This document shows positions 54,646 to 63,490 of a stretch of DNA of 64,000 nt, piece after piece. Origin of the DNA: Bacillota bacterium (GTDB lineage Bacteria > Bacillota > Clostridia > Ch29). Position numbers and translations under genes: made by a program. The stretch lies in NCBI GenBank assembly GCA_013540605.1, contig JABVCK010000001.1, positions 248,001 to 312,000 on the forward strand, written 5' to 3'. The notes beneath the pieces were generated by a model that saw only the letters and a list, made by a program, of their open reading frames with translations, searched no databases and was not told where the DNA came from. Each line of letters starts with the position of its first letter. The first letter of the stretch is position 1.

Positions 54646-55680
54646 GTGGCAAATGAAAAAACCAAAGCCCTTGAGCTAACCCTGAACCAGATTGAAAAAC
54701 AATTCGGTAAAGGTTCAGTTATGAAGTTAGGTGACCATAAAGCTGCTATGAATATATCAAGTATCTCAACCGGCGCCCTCAATCTGGATATCGCTCTTGG
54801 AATAGGAGGTGTCCCGAGAGGCAGGATAGTAGAGATATTTGGACCTGAGTCTTCCGGTAAGACCACCGTAGCGCTTCATATAGTATCGGAAGCTCAGAAA
54901 AAAGGCGGTAATGCAGCGTTTATCGACGCGGAACATGCGCTGGACCCTGTGTATGCCGGCAATCTAGGCGTCGACATTGATAACCTTATCGTATCTCAGC
55001 CTGACACGGGAGAACAAGCCCTTGAGATAGCAGAAGCCCTTGTCCGTTCGGGAGCAATAGACGTTATTGTAATTGATTCTGTTGCAGCCTTGGTTCCAAA
55101 GGCTGAAATCGAAGGAGAGATGGGAGACGCCCATGTAGGCCTTCAGGCCAGGTTGATGTCACAGGCGCTCCGAAAACTTGCAGGAGCGATCAGTAAATCC
55201 AAGACAACTGCAATATTTATAAACCAATTGAGGGAAAAGGTTGGAGTTATGTTCGGCAATCCGGAAACAACACCCGGAGGAAGGGCGTTAAAGTTCTATG
55301 CATCGGTCAGAATGGACGTAAGAAGAGTAGAAAGTGTGAAGCAGGGTGAAAACACAATAGGCAGCAGAACCAGGGTAAAGGTTGTAAAGAATAAGGTTGC
55401 CCCTCCTTTTAAGCAGGCAGAGTTTGATATAATGTACGGGCAGGGTATATCCCGTGAAGGAACGATATTGGATGCTGCGATTGATGATGGTATTATATCC
55501 AAAAGCGGATCCTGGTTCTCATATGGTGATACCAGGCTTGGACAAGGCCGGGAAAATGCAAAGCAATTCCTGCTTGAAAATCCTGATCTATGCCAAGAAA
55601 TAGAATGCAAGGTCCGCGGCAAGTACAACCTGGGTACACCATCACAGGACAATACTGCTAATTCCGGCGAAGAAAAGTAG
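54646..55680 (+). CDS. recA: Recombinase RecA
   Basis: ATP-dependent strand-exchange protein and LexA co-protease. The 344-aa product has Walker A GPESSGKT (66-73), [30 protein letters not shown] and the L2 region [22 protein letters not shown] 54646 is taken (AAAGGTGG 8 nt upstream), giving the usual [20 protein letters not shown] start. No intein or truncation. Confidence 0.99.
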   Translation: MANEKTKALELTLNQIEKQFGKGSVMKLGDHKAAMNISSISTGALNLDIALGIGGVPRGRIVEIFGPESSGKTTVALHIVSEAQKKGGNAAFIDAEHALDPVYAGNLGVDIDNLIVSQPDTGEQALEIAEALVRSGAIDVIVIDSVAALVPKAEIEGEMGDAHVGLQARLMSQALRKLAGAISKSKTTAIFINQLREKVGVMFGNPETTPGGRALKFYASVRMDVRRVESVKQGENTIGSRTRVKVVKNKVAPPFKQAEFDIMYGQGISREGTILDAAIDDGIISKSGSWFSYGDTRLGQGRENAKQFLLENPDLCQEIECKVRGKYNLGTPSQDNTANSGEEK

Positions 55681-55694
55681 TGAATTCGATTTGC

Positions 55695-55723
55695 TTGACA
55701 TAAACTTTAAAAAAATATAAAAT
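55695..55723 (+). promoter_or_regulatory. Sigma-A promoter for rny
   Basis: Perfect TTGACA (55695-55700), 17-nt spacer, TAAAAT (55718-55723), right after recA. It leaves a leader of about 85 nt before the RNase Y ribosome site. Confidence 0.78.
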
Positions 55724-55815
55724 TATTACGATACGGTAGTATGTAAGTTTTTCTATTCAGTGATCTAATTGTCTTTGAGGATATAAAAAACATTAGACGG
55801 AGGAGGTGTTGGGGT

Positions 55816-57348
55816 ATTATTCAAGTTGTTATAGCGCTAATATCAGCTCTGGTGGCTTTTTTTATAGGATACATCGTAAGAAAGGTCATTGCCGAAGCCA
55901 AGATTACAAACGCCGAGGAACTTGCGAAAAAGCTGGTTGCCGATGCTGAAAAAGAAGCGGAAACTTTAAAGAAGGAACAGCTTCTGGAAGCAAAAGAGGA
56001 AGTGCACAGGCTGCGCAATGAGTTTGAAAAGGAATCACGGGAAAGAAGAAATGAGCACCAGAGGATAGAGAGAAGACTTATTCAAAAAGAAGAATCTCTT
56101 GATAGAAAGCTTGAAACCCTTGAAAAGAGAGAAGAAACCTTGAATATAAGGGAAGAGGAAACAAGACAGTATCAGGAAGAGATGAAGAGCCTGCTGGAAC
56201 AACAAAAAAAGGAACTGGAAAAACTTTCAGGGCTTACATCGGATGAAGCAAAAGAGATTCTTTTTAATGATATAAGGAAGGAAATCGAAAAGGATACTGC
56301 TGTTATGATTAAAGAAATGGAGGCGCAGGCCAAAGAAGAAGCAGATAAACGGGCCAGGGAAGTAATAACCTATGCTATACAAAAGTGCGCAGCAGATCAT
56401 GTTGCAGATACTACCGTTTCTGTAGTACAACTGCCCAACGATGAAATGAAAGGACGAATTATAGGTCGGGAAGGCAGAAACATCCGGACTTTGGAAACTT
56501 TAACAGGTATTGATCTGATTATAGACGACACACCGGAGGCTGTAATTCTATCCGGATTTGATCCAATCAGAAGGGAAGTAGCGCGAATAGCCCTTGAAAA
56601 GCTAATCGCCGATGGAAGGATTCATCCGGCACGGATCGAGGAAATGGTTGAAAAAGCTAAAAAAGAAGTGGACGTAAAGATTAGAGAACACGGAGAACAA
56701 GCCACCTTTGAAACAGGGGTTCATGGTGTACATCCTGAGCTTGTAAAACTTCTTGGTAGGTTGAACTACAGGACCAGCTATGGACAGAATGTTCTTAAGC
56801 ATTCCATAGAAGTAGCGCAATTAGCAGCGTCGATGGCTTCTGAACTGGGCGCCGATACAAAGCTTGCCAGAAGGTCAGGATTGCTGCACGACATTGGTAA
56901 GGCTGTTGACCATGAGATGGAAGGCAATCATGTGCAAATCGGTATAAATATAGCTAAGAAATTCAGGGAGTCACAGGAAGTTATACATGCAATAGCTGCA
57001 CACCACAACGATATCGAACCCACGACGATAGAAGCGGTACTGGTACAGGCAGCGGATGCGATATCGGCAGCAAGACCGGGAGCCCGCCGTGAAACCCTTG
57101 AGGCATATATAAAAAGGCTTGAACAGCTGGAAGAGATTGCAAGCTCCTTTGACGGAGTTGACAAGTCTTATGCTATACAAGCCGGCCGGGAGATTCGAAT
57201 AATGGTTAAACCTGAAGATGTAGGAGACGAAGACATAATTCTAATTGCAAGAAACATATCCAAACGTATTGAAGAGGAACTTGATTATCCGGGACAGATA
57301 AAAATAAATGTGATAAGAGAAACGAGAGCAATTGAGTATGCTAAATAA
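55816..57348 (+). CDS. rny: Ribonuclease Y, apparently started at ATT
   Basis: Membrane-anchored endonuclease that starts mRNA decay. Layout: N-terminal membrane helix, long coiled coil (about 30-195), KH domain (about 210-270; [15 protein letters not shown]) and HD domain (H358-D359, [12 protein letters not shown]). No in-frame ATG, GTG or TTG exists between the upstream stop (55744-55746) and GTG 55852, and GTG 55852 would cut the membrane helix in half. ATT 55816 lies 7 nt after a perfect AGGAGGTG and gives 510 aa, a normal RNase Y length. GTG 55852 (498 aa) is the fallback. Confidence 0.93.
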   Translation: MIQVVIALISALVAFFIGYIVRKVIAEAKITNAEELAKKLVADAEKEAETLKKEQLLEAKEEVHRLRNEFEKESRERRNEHQRIERRLIQKEESLDRKLETLEKREETLNIREEETRQYQEEMKSLLEQQKKELEKLSGLTSDEAKEILFNDIRKEIEKDTAVMIKEMEAQAKEEADKRAREVITYAIQKCAADHVADTTVSVVQLPNDEMKGRIIGREGRNIRTLETLTGIDLIIDDTPEAVILSGFDPIRREVARIALEKLIADGRIHPARIEEMVEKAKKEVDVKIREHGEQATFETGVHGVHPELVKLLGRLNYRTSYGQNVLKHSIEVAQLAASMASELGADTKLARRSGLLHDIGKAVDHEMEGNHVQIGINIAKKFRESQEVIHAIAAHHNDIEPTTIEAVLVQAADAISAARPGARRETLEAYIKRLEQLEEIASSFDGVDKSYAIQAGREIRIMVKPEDVGDEDIILIARNISKRIEEELDYPGQIKINVIRETRAIEYAK

Positions 57349-57373
57349 GCAGGAACACGGTTCCTGCTTTTTG
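57348..57373 (+). terminator. Intrinsic terminator of rny
   Basis: AGCAGGAAC (57348-57356) pairs with GTTCCTGCT (57360-57368) around ACG, with TTTTT directly after. It begins at the last base of the rny stop codon. Confidence 0.9.
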
Positions 57374-57411
57374 TTAATGTCCCCTTTATTAAACAAAATT
57401 TCAGAAGAAAA

Positions 57412-57436
57412 AGGATTTTTTTGCTATCTGTAGAAT
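57412..57436 (+). promoter_or_regulatory. Sigma-H-type promoter for spoVS
   Basis: AGGATTT (57412-57418) and GAAT (57433-57436) are separated by 14 nt, the sequence and spacing expected of sigma-H promoters. spoVS is a known sigma-H gene in B. subtilis, so early-sporulation expression is predicted. Confidence 0.7.
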
Positions 57437-57479
57437 AATAGATTAAATTGGAATAATACTTTTAAAGGGGGCTTTATTG

Positions 57480-57740
57480 ATGGATATATTAAAGGTGTCA
57501 GCAAAATCAAACCCAAACTCGGTTGCCGGAGCACTGGCTGGAGTTCTAAGAGAGAGAGGGAACGCCGAGATACAGGCCATCGGTGCCGGTGCTTTAAATC
57601 AAGCAGTTAAAGCAGTTGCAATAGCTAGAGGATTTGTGGCTCCTAGTGGTATGGATCTAATATGCATACCGGCATTTACAGACATTGAGATAGACGGGGA
57701 AGAGAGAACCGCGATTAAACTAATTGTAGAACCAAGATAA
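57480..57740 (+). CDS. spoVS: Stage V sporulation protein S
   Basis: 86-aa member of the SpoVS/Alba-like family (LKVSAKSNPNSVAGALAGVL, RGFVAPSGMDLICIPAFTDI). In B. subtilis it influences septation, engulfment and spore coat timing; the family fold suggests nucleic-acid binding. It lies after recA and rny, as in many spore formers. ATG 57480 follows AAAGGGGG; TTG 57477 is adjacent. Confidence 0.97.
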   Translation: MDILKVSAKSNPNSVAGALAGVLRERGNAEIQAIGAGALNQAVKAVAIARGFVAPSGMDLICIPAFTDIEIDGEERTAIKLIVEPR

Positions 57741-57757
57741 GTTAACCGATAGTTGCG

Positions 57758-57785
57758 AAAACCTGCTTGCGAAAGCAGGTTTTTA
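57758..57785 (+). terminator. Intrinsic terminator of spoVS with GCGA tetraloop
   Basis: AAAACCTGCTT (57758-57768) pairs over 11 bp with AAGCAGGTTTT (57773-57783) around the GNRA loop GCGA, with the T-run at 57780-57784 inside and after the 3' arm. Confidence 0.88.
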
Positions 57786-57790
57786 TAAGG

Positions 57791-57871
57791 AAAGGGGACA
57801 CTCCTTTAGCAAAAAGGGGACACTCCTTCTTCAAAGGAATGTCCCCTCTTGATTGAGGAATGTCCCCTTTC
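57791..57871. repeat. REP-like cluster of four GGGGACA-YTCC units in two orientations
   Basis: Two direct units, AAAGGGGACACTCCTTT (57791-57807) and a second at 57811-57830, face two inverted units (57833-57850 and 57855-57871) reading GGAATGTCCCC. Adjacent units can fold into long imperfect hairpins. The cluster ends 20 nt before the dipeptidase start. A related cluster lies at 63.1 kb and a half unit at about 57375-57390. Confidence 0.75.
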
Positions 57872-57890
57872 AGTGATAGGAGTGATACTT

Positions 57891-58832
57891 ATGAAGCATT
57901 TGCTGACAATAGATGCCCACAGCGATACCGTATACAGCGCAAAAAAACAAAACATCAGGATGTACGACACAGACGGCAAGACCCACCTTGATTTGAAGAA
58001 TCTGCTGGAATCCACACCCCATATCCAATTTTTCGCCCTGTACAGCGACCTTCGGGATCCGGACAAGCATTACCATGATATTCTCGAAACTTTGGACTTT
58101 CTGTACAGCCATCTATATCAGTATTCATACAGCCTTAAACTGATTGAAAAAAGAAAAGATTTGGAAGAATGCCTTATGCCGGGTAAACTGGGAATAATAA
58201 TAGCAATAGAAGGTTCATATTTACTAGATGGCAATCCTCACAGACTGCAGCAGCTTCACAGGCTTGGTATCCGATGCCTGTCCCTTACATGGAATGACAG
58301 CAACGGTTTGAGCGGGGGCATTGGCGATAGTGAAGACCGGGGTCTATCACCCCTAGGTAAAGAAATAGTAAATAAAGCTCATGAACTCGGCATTATTTTA
58401 GATGTTTCCCATATATCCCGGAGGGGGTTTTGGGATATAATAGATATTGCAGACAAGCCCATTATAGCCACCCACTCTAACTGCATCACGATCTGTTCTC
58501 ACCCGAGAAACCTCGATGACAGCCAGCTTAAAGCTATTGGTGAGCTTAACGGTGTGGTCGGAATAAACTTTGTACCTGACTTTCTAGGAAAAGATAAGGC
58601 CAATGTATCGGGTATCGTCGACCATATCGAATATGTTATGGATAAGGCTGGAAAAAACTGTGTAGGATTAGGCAGCGATTTTGACGGCATGGAAAAACTG
58701 CCTGACGATATACGGGGCTGCGAAGCTTATTACCTGATTGAGTGTGAACTGGCAAAAAGAAATTTCTCCGGCGAAGAAATAGGGAAAATCATGGGAGGTA
58801 ACCTCAAACGCATTATAGAAGCAGTTATTTAA
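57891..58832 (+). CDS. M19-family (membrane-type) dipeptidase
   Basis: 313-aa zinc dipeptidase of the amidohydrolase fold. It shows the metal motif D8-x-H10-x-D12 (IDAHSDTVY), the bridging Glu in IIAIEGSYLL, LTWNDSNGLSGG, ILDVSHIS, THSNC and GLGSDFDG. Relatives hydrolyse dipeptides, including L-D or D-containing peptides. It has no signal peptide, so it is cytosolic. ATG 57891 follows AGGAGTGA by 7 nt; REP-like repeats lie just upstream. Confidence 0.92.
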   Translation: MKHLLTIDAHSDTVYSAKKQNIRMYDTDGKTHLDLKNLLESTPHIQFFALYSDLRDPDKHYHDILETLDFLYSHLYQYSYSLKLIEKRKDLEECLMPGKLGIIIAIEGSYLLDGNPHRLQQLHRLGIRCLSLTWNDSNGLSGGIGDSEDRGLSPLGKEIVNKAHELGIILDVSHISRRGFWDIIDIADKPIIATHSNCITICSHPRNLDDSQLKAIGELNGVVGINFVPDFLGKDKANVSGIVDHIEYVMDKAGKNCVGLGSDFDGMEKLPDDIRGCEAYYLIECELAKRNFSGEEIGKIMGGNLKRIIEAVI

Positions 58833-58853
58833 CCGGCACACAGGAGGTTCACA

Positions 58854-59696
58854 ATGAATTCTGCAGATTTACACTTGCATACAAACAAATCGGATGGGCT
58901 TCTAACTCCAACGGAGCTTGTCCGATTGGCTTCGGAAAATAATCTCAAGGCAATAGCGATAACTGACCATGACAGCATTGATGGGATTCAAGAAGCGTTG
59001 GATGCCGGCAGTAATTTTGACCTGGAAGTGATTCCCGGTATTGAATTCAACACAGATGCGGATAATGGAGAACTTCATATGCTCGGATATTTTATTGACC
59101 ATCATAACGAAGAACTGGTAGAATTCATTAAGAGGCTAAAAACCGCCAGGTTTGAAAGAATCAAAAGTATGGTGGAAAAGCTCCGCGGTTTGGGCATAGA
59201 GGTATCCCTTGAAAGCATACTTTCAAAAACAGAAGACAAGGCCGCCCTGGGCAGGCCTCATATTGCCAGAGCATTAGTTGATATGGGCTATGTGGAGAGT
59301 ATAAAAGACGCCTTCAACAAGTACATCGGGAGTGGCTGCCCCGCTTATGTTGCAAGATACAAGCTTAAACCGAGCGAAGCAATTGAGATCATTAAAATAG
59401 CGGGTGGAGTTCCTGTCCTGGCACACCCCGGATTGCTAAGCAGCCTCCTGTATATTGACATGTGCATAGATGAAGGCATTCAGGGTATTGAGGTGTATCA
59501 TTCCAAGCATACTAAGCTCGAAACAGAGAAATTTATAAGAATCGCGGAAGAATTCTCTCTGATACCTACGGGAGGCTCTGACTGTCATGGCGAATGTACC
59601 GCCTCCGGACAGTACTTAATTGGCACCGTTACTGTATCCTATGACATTGTGGAATCGCTCAAAAGCCTGTCTTGTATAAACAGGAAGGAGTCGTAG
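58854..59696 (+). CDS. PHP-domain phosphoesterase (YciV/RNase AM-like)
   Basis: 280-aa PHP protein with all expected metal ligands visible: D-L-H-L-H (residues 5-9), AITDHDSIDG, PGIEFN, LAHPG and GGSDCHG. Full-length proteins of this type (E. coli YciV/RNase AM) hydrolyse 3',5'-nucleotide bisphosphates and trim RNA 5' ends. AGGAGG precedes ATG 58854. A PadR regulator gene follows after 4 nt. Confidence 0.9.
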   Translation: MNSADLHLHTNKSDGLLTPTELVRLASENNLKAIAITDHDSIDGIQEALDAGSNFDLEVIPGIEFNTDADNGELHMLGYFIDHHNEELVEFIKRLKTARFERIKSMVEKLRGLGIEVSLESILSKTEDKAALGRPHIARALVDMGYVESIKDAFNKYIGSGCPAYVARYKLKPSEAIEIIKIAGGVPVLAHPGLLSSLLYIDMCIDEGIQGIEVYHSKHTKLETEKFIRIAEEFSLIPTGGSDCHGECTASGQYLIGTVTVSYDIVESLKSLSCINRKES

Positions 59697-59700
59697 CGAA

Positions 59701-60063
59701 ATGGAAGAACAACGTAATCGCTATTTTTCGGGAAAAGTAAGCACCACATCCCTGATGAAAATGTACATCCTGCATCTTCTTTCACAGCAAAATCTATACG
59801 GCAACCAGATAATTGACAGTATCAGGGAAAGGTTGAACGGCAAATGGGAACCAAGCCCCGGAATGATTTATCCCCTTCTCCGCGACCTGGAGGAAAATGG
59901 TTATGTAAAAAGCTGGTGGCAGGAACCCGATAAAAAATCCATTAGATTCTATAAACTGACAGAATCGGGTCACAGCCATCTCGAAAGGCTGAAGATAAGA
60001 TATAAAAAGCCTTTGGAGGATACAAAAGAAGTGATAACATGCATATTAGAGGAGATTTTTTAA
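59701..60063 (+). CDS. PadR-family transcriptional regulator
   Basis: 120-aa winged-helix regulator of the PadR class: HLLSQQNLYGNQIIDSIRER, SPGMIYPLLRDLEENGYVKS (recognition helix and wing) and a short dimerisation helix. It lies between the PHP gene and purB. PadR proteins often repress a neighbouring gene, but I saw no clear ATGT-ACAT operator next to it. Its ligand and targets are unknown. Confidence 0.9.
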   Translation: MEEQRNRYFSGKVSTTSLMKMYILHLLSQQNLYGNQIIDSIRERLNGKWEPSPGMIYPLLRDLEENGYVKSWWQEPDKKSIRFYKLTESGHSHLERLKIRYKKPLEDTKEVITCILEEIF

Positions 60064-60091
60064 TTTTTTAATAAAGAAAGGAAGATTTTAA

Positions 60092-61519
60092 ATGCACTCG
60101 GTATATAAAAATCCGCTGACTGAAAGGTATGCAAGTAGAGAAATGACCGAACTGTTCTCGGACCAGAAAAAGTTTTCAACATGGAGGCGGCTTTGGATTG
60201 CCCTTGCAGAGGCGCAAAAAGAGCTGGGCTTGGACATTTCGCAGCATCAAATTGAACAGATGCGAGAATTTAAAGATATGATAAACTTTGAGACCGCCCG
60301 GGAAAAAGAAAAGGAAGTCAGGCATGATGTCATGGCGCATGTTCACGCCTTTGGCCAGCAGTGTCCCGATGCGAAGCCAATCATTCATCTGGGTGCCACA
60401 AGCGCCTTTGTTGGAGATAATACCGACATTATCCTGATAAAGGAAGCGTTGCATATCATAGAGGCAAAACTTGTGAACATAATCAGAGCACTATCAAAAT
60501 TCGCTCTTGACTATAAAGATTTCCCAACCCTTGCATTTACTCATTTTCAGCCTGCGCAGCTTACAACAGTGGGCAAACGTGCATGTTTATGGATTCAAGA
60601 TCTGTATATGGACTTAAAGGACCTGCAGCATATTCTTGATACTTTCCCGCTGCTGGGTGCCAAAGGAACCACAGGTACCCAAGCCAGTTTTTTGAAGCTG
60701 TTCAATGGCGACCATGAAAAGGTGGTTGAACTGGATAGGCTGATAGCAGAAAAGATGGGGTTTTCATCTATCTTTCCGGTTACGGGGCAGACATATCCAA
60801 GAAAACAGGATGCCCGTGTATTATCCCTTCTTAGCTCAATTGCCCAAAGTACCCATAAATTCAGCAATGATATGAGACTCCTGCAGCACCTGAAAGAAAT
60901 TGAGGAGCCCTTTGAAGATGCCCAAATCGGCTCTTCCGCCATGGCATATAAACGTAACCCTATGCGAAGCGAAAGAATTGGCGCCTTATCGAGGTTGGTA
61001 ATAGTAAACTCCCTTAATCCTTCAATTACGGCATCACAGCAATGGTTTGAACGTACTTTGGATGATTCGGCGAATAGAAGAATTTCGATACCTGAAGCCT
61101 TCCTTGCCGTCGATGCAATTCTCCTTATCTACATAAACATAGCAAAGGGTCTGGTTGTAAATAAAAAAGTGATAGAACGGCATGTTAAACAGGAAATTCC
61201 CTTCATGGCAACGGAAAACATATTAATGGAATCTGTAAAGAATGGGGGGGACCGGCAGGACCTTCACGAAAAGATAAGAAAATACTCCATGGCTGCAGCA
61301 GCCGGAATAAAAGAAGGCGGTGAGAACAAGCTCATGGAACTGATTGCACAAGATGCAAGTTTTAAGCTTTCTTCAACGGATATTGATTCACTTATGGATC
61401 CCAAAAACTTTATAGGCAGGTCGCCGGAACAGGTCGATGATTTTGTTCACGGTTACATTGAACCGGAACTTAATAAATATAAGAGTATCCCTGATATCTC
61501 AGTATCTCTTACAGTATAG
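60092..61519 (+). CDS. purB: Adenylosuccinate lyase
   Basis: Cleaves SAICAR and adenylosuccinate in purine synthesis. The 475-aa product belongs to the longer fumarase-superfamily PurB type, with HDVMAHVHAFGQQCPDAKP, HLGATSAFVGDNTD, FTHFQPAQLTTVGKR and the signature GSSAMAYKRNPMRSERI. AAAGGAAG precedes ATG 60092. It stands apart from other purine genes here. Confidence 0.95.
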   Translation: MHSVYKNPLTERYASREMTELFSDQKKFSTWRRLWIALAEAQKELGLDISQHQIEQMREFKDMINFETAREKEKEVRHDVMAHVHAFGQQCPDAKPIIHLGATSAFVGDNTDIILIKEALHIIEAKLVNIIRALSKFALDYKDFPTLAFTHFQPAQLTTVGKRACLWIQDLYMDLKDLQHILDTFPLLGAKGTTGTQASFLKLFNGDHEKVVELDRLIAEKMGFSSIFPVTGQTYPRKQDARVLSLLSSIAQSTHKFSNDMRLLQHLKEIEEPFEDAQIGSSAMAYKRNPMRSERIGALSRLVIVNSLNPSITASQQWFERTLDDSANRRISIPEAFLAVDAILLIYINIAKGLVVNKKVIERHVKQEIPFMATENILMESVKNGGDRQDLHEKIRKYSMAAAAGIKEGGENKLMELIAQDASFKLSSTDIDSLMDPKNFIGRSPEQVDDFVHGYIEPELNKYKSIPDISVSLTV

Positions 61520-61610
61520 CAGTTCAGGTACTATTAGGTGCGAGGTGCCAGATCACAGGTACTAGATCACAGATCCTAGTCACTGATCACTGGCCACTGA
61601 CAACTGATAA
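61519..61610 (+). repeat. Degenerate CTAG/GATC/GGCC-rich intergenic repeat, copy 7
   Basis: Contains agatcacaggtactagatca, cagatcctagtcactgatca and ctggccactgacaactgat, words shared with the 17.5 and 63 kb copies. It fills the whole purB-asnS gap up to the asnS ribosome site, with no recognisable promoter or terminator. Confidence 0.8.
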
Positions 61611-61627
61611 AATTGGGAGGTTATACA

Positions 61628-62920
61628 ATGCTAGTAACCAGCATTAGAGATGTAAAGAACTATGAGGGAAAAGAAGTTGTGATTAAGGGTTGGCTGTACA
61701 ACAAAAGATCAAGCGGGAAAATAGCTTTCCTGCAGCTTAGGGACGGAACAGGTTTCATCCAAGGAGTAGTCGTCAAGAATGACGTTCCCGAGGAAGCCTT
61801 CAATCTAAGCAAGGAACTGACACAAGAATCCTCCGTCGAAATAACCGGGATAGTAAGGAAGGATGACAGGGCACCCAGCGGGTATGAATTAACCGTAACA
61901 AATGTAGTGCTTGTGAGCATGTCCTATGATTACCCTATAACTCTCAAAGAGCATGGCGTAGAATTTCTCATGGACCTCCGCCATCTTTGGATGAGGGCGC
62001 CGAGACAGCATGCAATCCTGACCATAAGGGCAAATATCAATAGAGCTATCAGAGAATTTTTAGACGGAGAAGGATTTATCCTTGTGGAGCCCCCAATAAT
62101 AACAGCAAACAGCTGCGAAGGCACTACAAACCTTTTTGAGCTTGATTATTTCGGACAAAAGGCTTATCTATCCCAGACCGGCCAGCTCTATAATGAGGCT
62201 GCTGCTATGGCGTTCGGAAAAGTTTACAGCTTCGGGCCGACCTTCCGTGCGGAAAAGTCAAAAACCAGGAGACACTTAAACGAGTTTTGGATGATAGAAC
62301 CGGAAATGGCCTATTTTACCCATGAAGATAACATGCGTCTTCAGGAGAGAATGATAGAGTTTATAGTTCAAAAAGTTATAGAAAGGTGCAGCCGGGAACT
62401 GAAATCCTTAAACAGAGATATCGGCAAACTGGAAAATGTCAGGGCTCCTTTCCCGAGAATTACCTACGATGAGGCTGTCGATATGCTTAATAACGGTGGT
62501 TATGCGTTTGAATGGGGAAACGATTTCGGCGCTCCTGATGAAACCTATATAGCTGAGCAGTTTGAAAAGCCGGTTTTTGTTGAAAAATACCCTGCCAAGG
62601 TAAAAGCTTTCTATATGGAACCGGACCCCGACAATCCGGATTTGGTATTGAACGCCGACCTTCTCGCTCCCGAAGGTTATGGGGAGATTATAGGAGGAAG
62701 CCAGAGAATACATGACCATGACCTTTTGTTGAAAAAAATACATGAGGAAAAGCTTCCAGTTGAAGCTTACCAATGGTACCTTGACTTAAGGAAATATGGT
62801 ACAGTTCCTCATTCGGGTTTTGGACTAGGGCTTGAAAGAACCGTTGCCTGGATATGCGGGATAGACCACGTGAGGGAGACCATTCCCTTTGCCAGAACGC
62901 TGACAAGGGTTACTCCCTAA
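61628..62920 (+). CDS. asnS: Asparaginyl-tRNA synthetase
   Basis: Class IIb synthetase charging tRNA-Asn directly. The 430-aa product has the N-terminal OB anticodon-binding domain ([20 protein letters not shown]), motif 2 ([21 protein letters not shown]) region, and motif 3 ([16 protein letters not shown]). ATG 61628 follows GGGAGG by 9 nt. Presence of asnS suggests the organism does not rely only on the amidotransferase route for Asn-tRNA. Confidence 0.96.
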   Translation: MLVTSIRDVKNYEGKEVVIKGWLYNKRSSGKIAFLQLRDGTGFIQGVVVKNDVPEEAFNLSKELTQESSVEITGIVRKDDRAPSGYELTVTNVVLVSMSYDYPITLKEHGVEFLMDLRHLWMRAPRQHAILTIRANINRAIREFLDGEGFILVEPPIITANSCEGTTNLFELDYFGQKAYLSQTGQLYNEAAAMAFGKVYSFGPTFRAEKSKTRRHLNEFWMIEPEMAYFTHEDNMRLQERMIEFIVQKVIERCSRELKSLNRDIGKLENVRAPFPRITYDEAVDMLNNGGYAFEWGNDFGAPDETYIAEQFEKPVFVEKYPAKVKAFYMEPDPDNPDLVLNADLLAPEGYGEIIGGSQRIHDHDLLLKKIHEEKLPVEAYQWYLDLRKYGTVPHSGFGLGLERTVAWICGIDHVRETIPFARTLTRVTP

Positions 62921-62921
62921 T

Positions 62922-63100
62922 AGTTCGCAGTTGGCAGATCTCAGGTGCTAGGTACCAGGTGCTAGGTGCTAGATCTTAGATCTTAGATCCTAGTTCACAG
63001 GTATCCGGGTTATGCTTTTGGGTTTTACCCTCTAGCTCTTCTCGATACTCTGGCAACTGGTCACCGGCCACTGGTCACTGCCTACTGGCGAGGCAACTGC
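62922..63100 (+). repeat. Degenerate CTAG/GATC-rich intergenic repeat, copy 8 (longest)
   Basis: About 180 nt without a credible gene: agttcgcagttggcagatct, then ggtgctaggtaccaggtgct, triple agatcttagatcttagatcc, and after a short unrelated stretch (63003-63050) caactggtcaccggccactg. Same word set as the other copies. It abuts the REP-like units at 63105. Confidence 0.8.
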
Positions 63101-63104
63101 TCAC

Positions 63105-63188
63105 AAAAAGGGGACATTCCTTAATCAAGAGGGGACATTCCTCCTGCACCGGGGTTAATTAACTCCAAAAGGGAGGTGTGTCCCCTTT
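63105..63188. repeat. REP-like cluster of GGGGACATTCC units
   Basis: Direct units AAAAAGGGGACATTCCTT (63105-63122) and AGAGGGGACATTCCTCC (63128-63144) face the inverted GGAGGTGTGTCCCCTTT (63172-63188). TTAATTAA sits between them. The same family as at 57.8 kb. Confidence 0.75.
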
Positions 63189-63212
63189 CCGATAAAGCGT
63201 ATCTTCATTTAG

Positions 63213-63241
63213 TTTACATAACATTGTTTGTATTATATAAT
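63213..63241 (+). promoter_or_regulatory. Sigma-A promoter upstream of the SNF transporter
   Basis: TTTACA (63213-63218), 17-nt spacer, perfect TATAAT (63236-63241). It is about 250 nt before the transporter start, so the transcript would have a long leader. Confidence 0.78.
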
Positions 63242-63247
63242 ACTAAT

Positions 63248-63490
63248 AAATATAAATAGTTTCGGATGTTTTATCGCGATAGGCCAGCGGATTAGGTTCG
63301 AAAAACTATATGCCTTTCTGCAAATTTTCAAAAAAATTTTTATATTACAAAAACATCAGAAGGATTCTTATTTTTTAACTAGAATATATATTCATTGTTA
63401 TGTTATACAAAATATTTTAGGGAAAGGAGGCTAGAATAAAAAACAATATTTATGTAAACCATTTTTCATTATCAAAAAGGGGGTATATCA
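63248..63490 (+). other. Long AT-rich leader with orphan ribosome site, no known riboswitch recognised
   Basis: About 240 nt of mostly AT-rich, untranslated sequence. Visible elements are a TATCGCGATA palindrome near 63271, a GC-rich patch (ggccagcggattaggttcg) and a strong GAAAGGAGG at 63422-63430 with no ORF behind it (the next ATG, at 63452, is followed at once by TAA). The real ribosome site AAAAAGGGGG lies at about 63475-63483. I found no match to riboswitch consensus motifs I know. Confidence 0.4.

Noticed and set aside
59697..59701. PadR operator next to the PadR gene
   Set aside because: Only 4 nt separate it from the PHP gene and no ATGT-ACAT style inverted repeat was visible nearby.
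63255..63330. tRNA-like or c-di-GMP riboswitch element (GGTTCGAA and GC-rich patch)
   Set aside because: No acceptor/anticodon stems can be paired, and the conserved GEMM motifs are absent.
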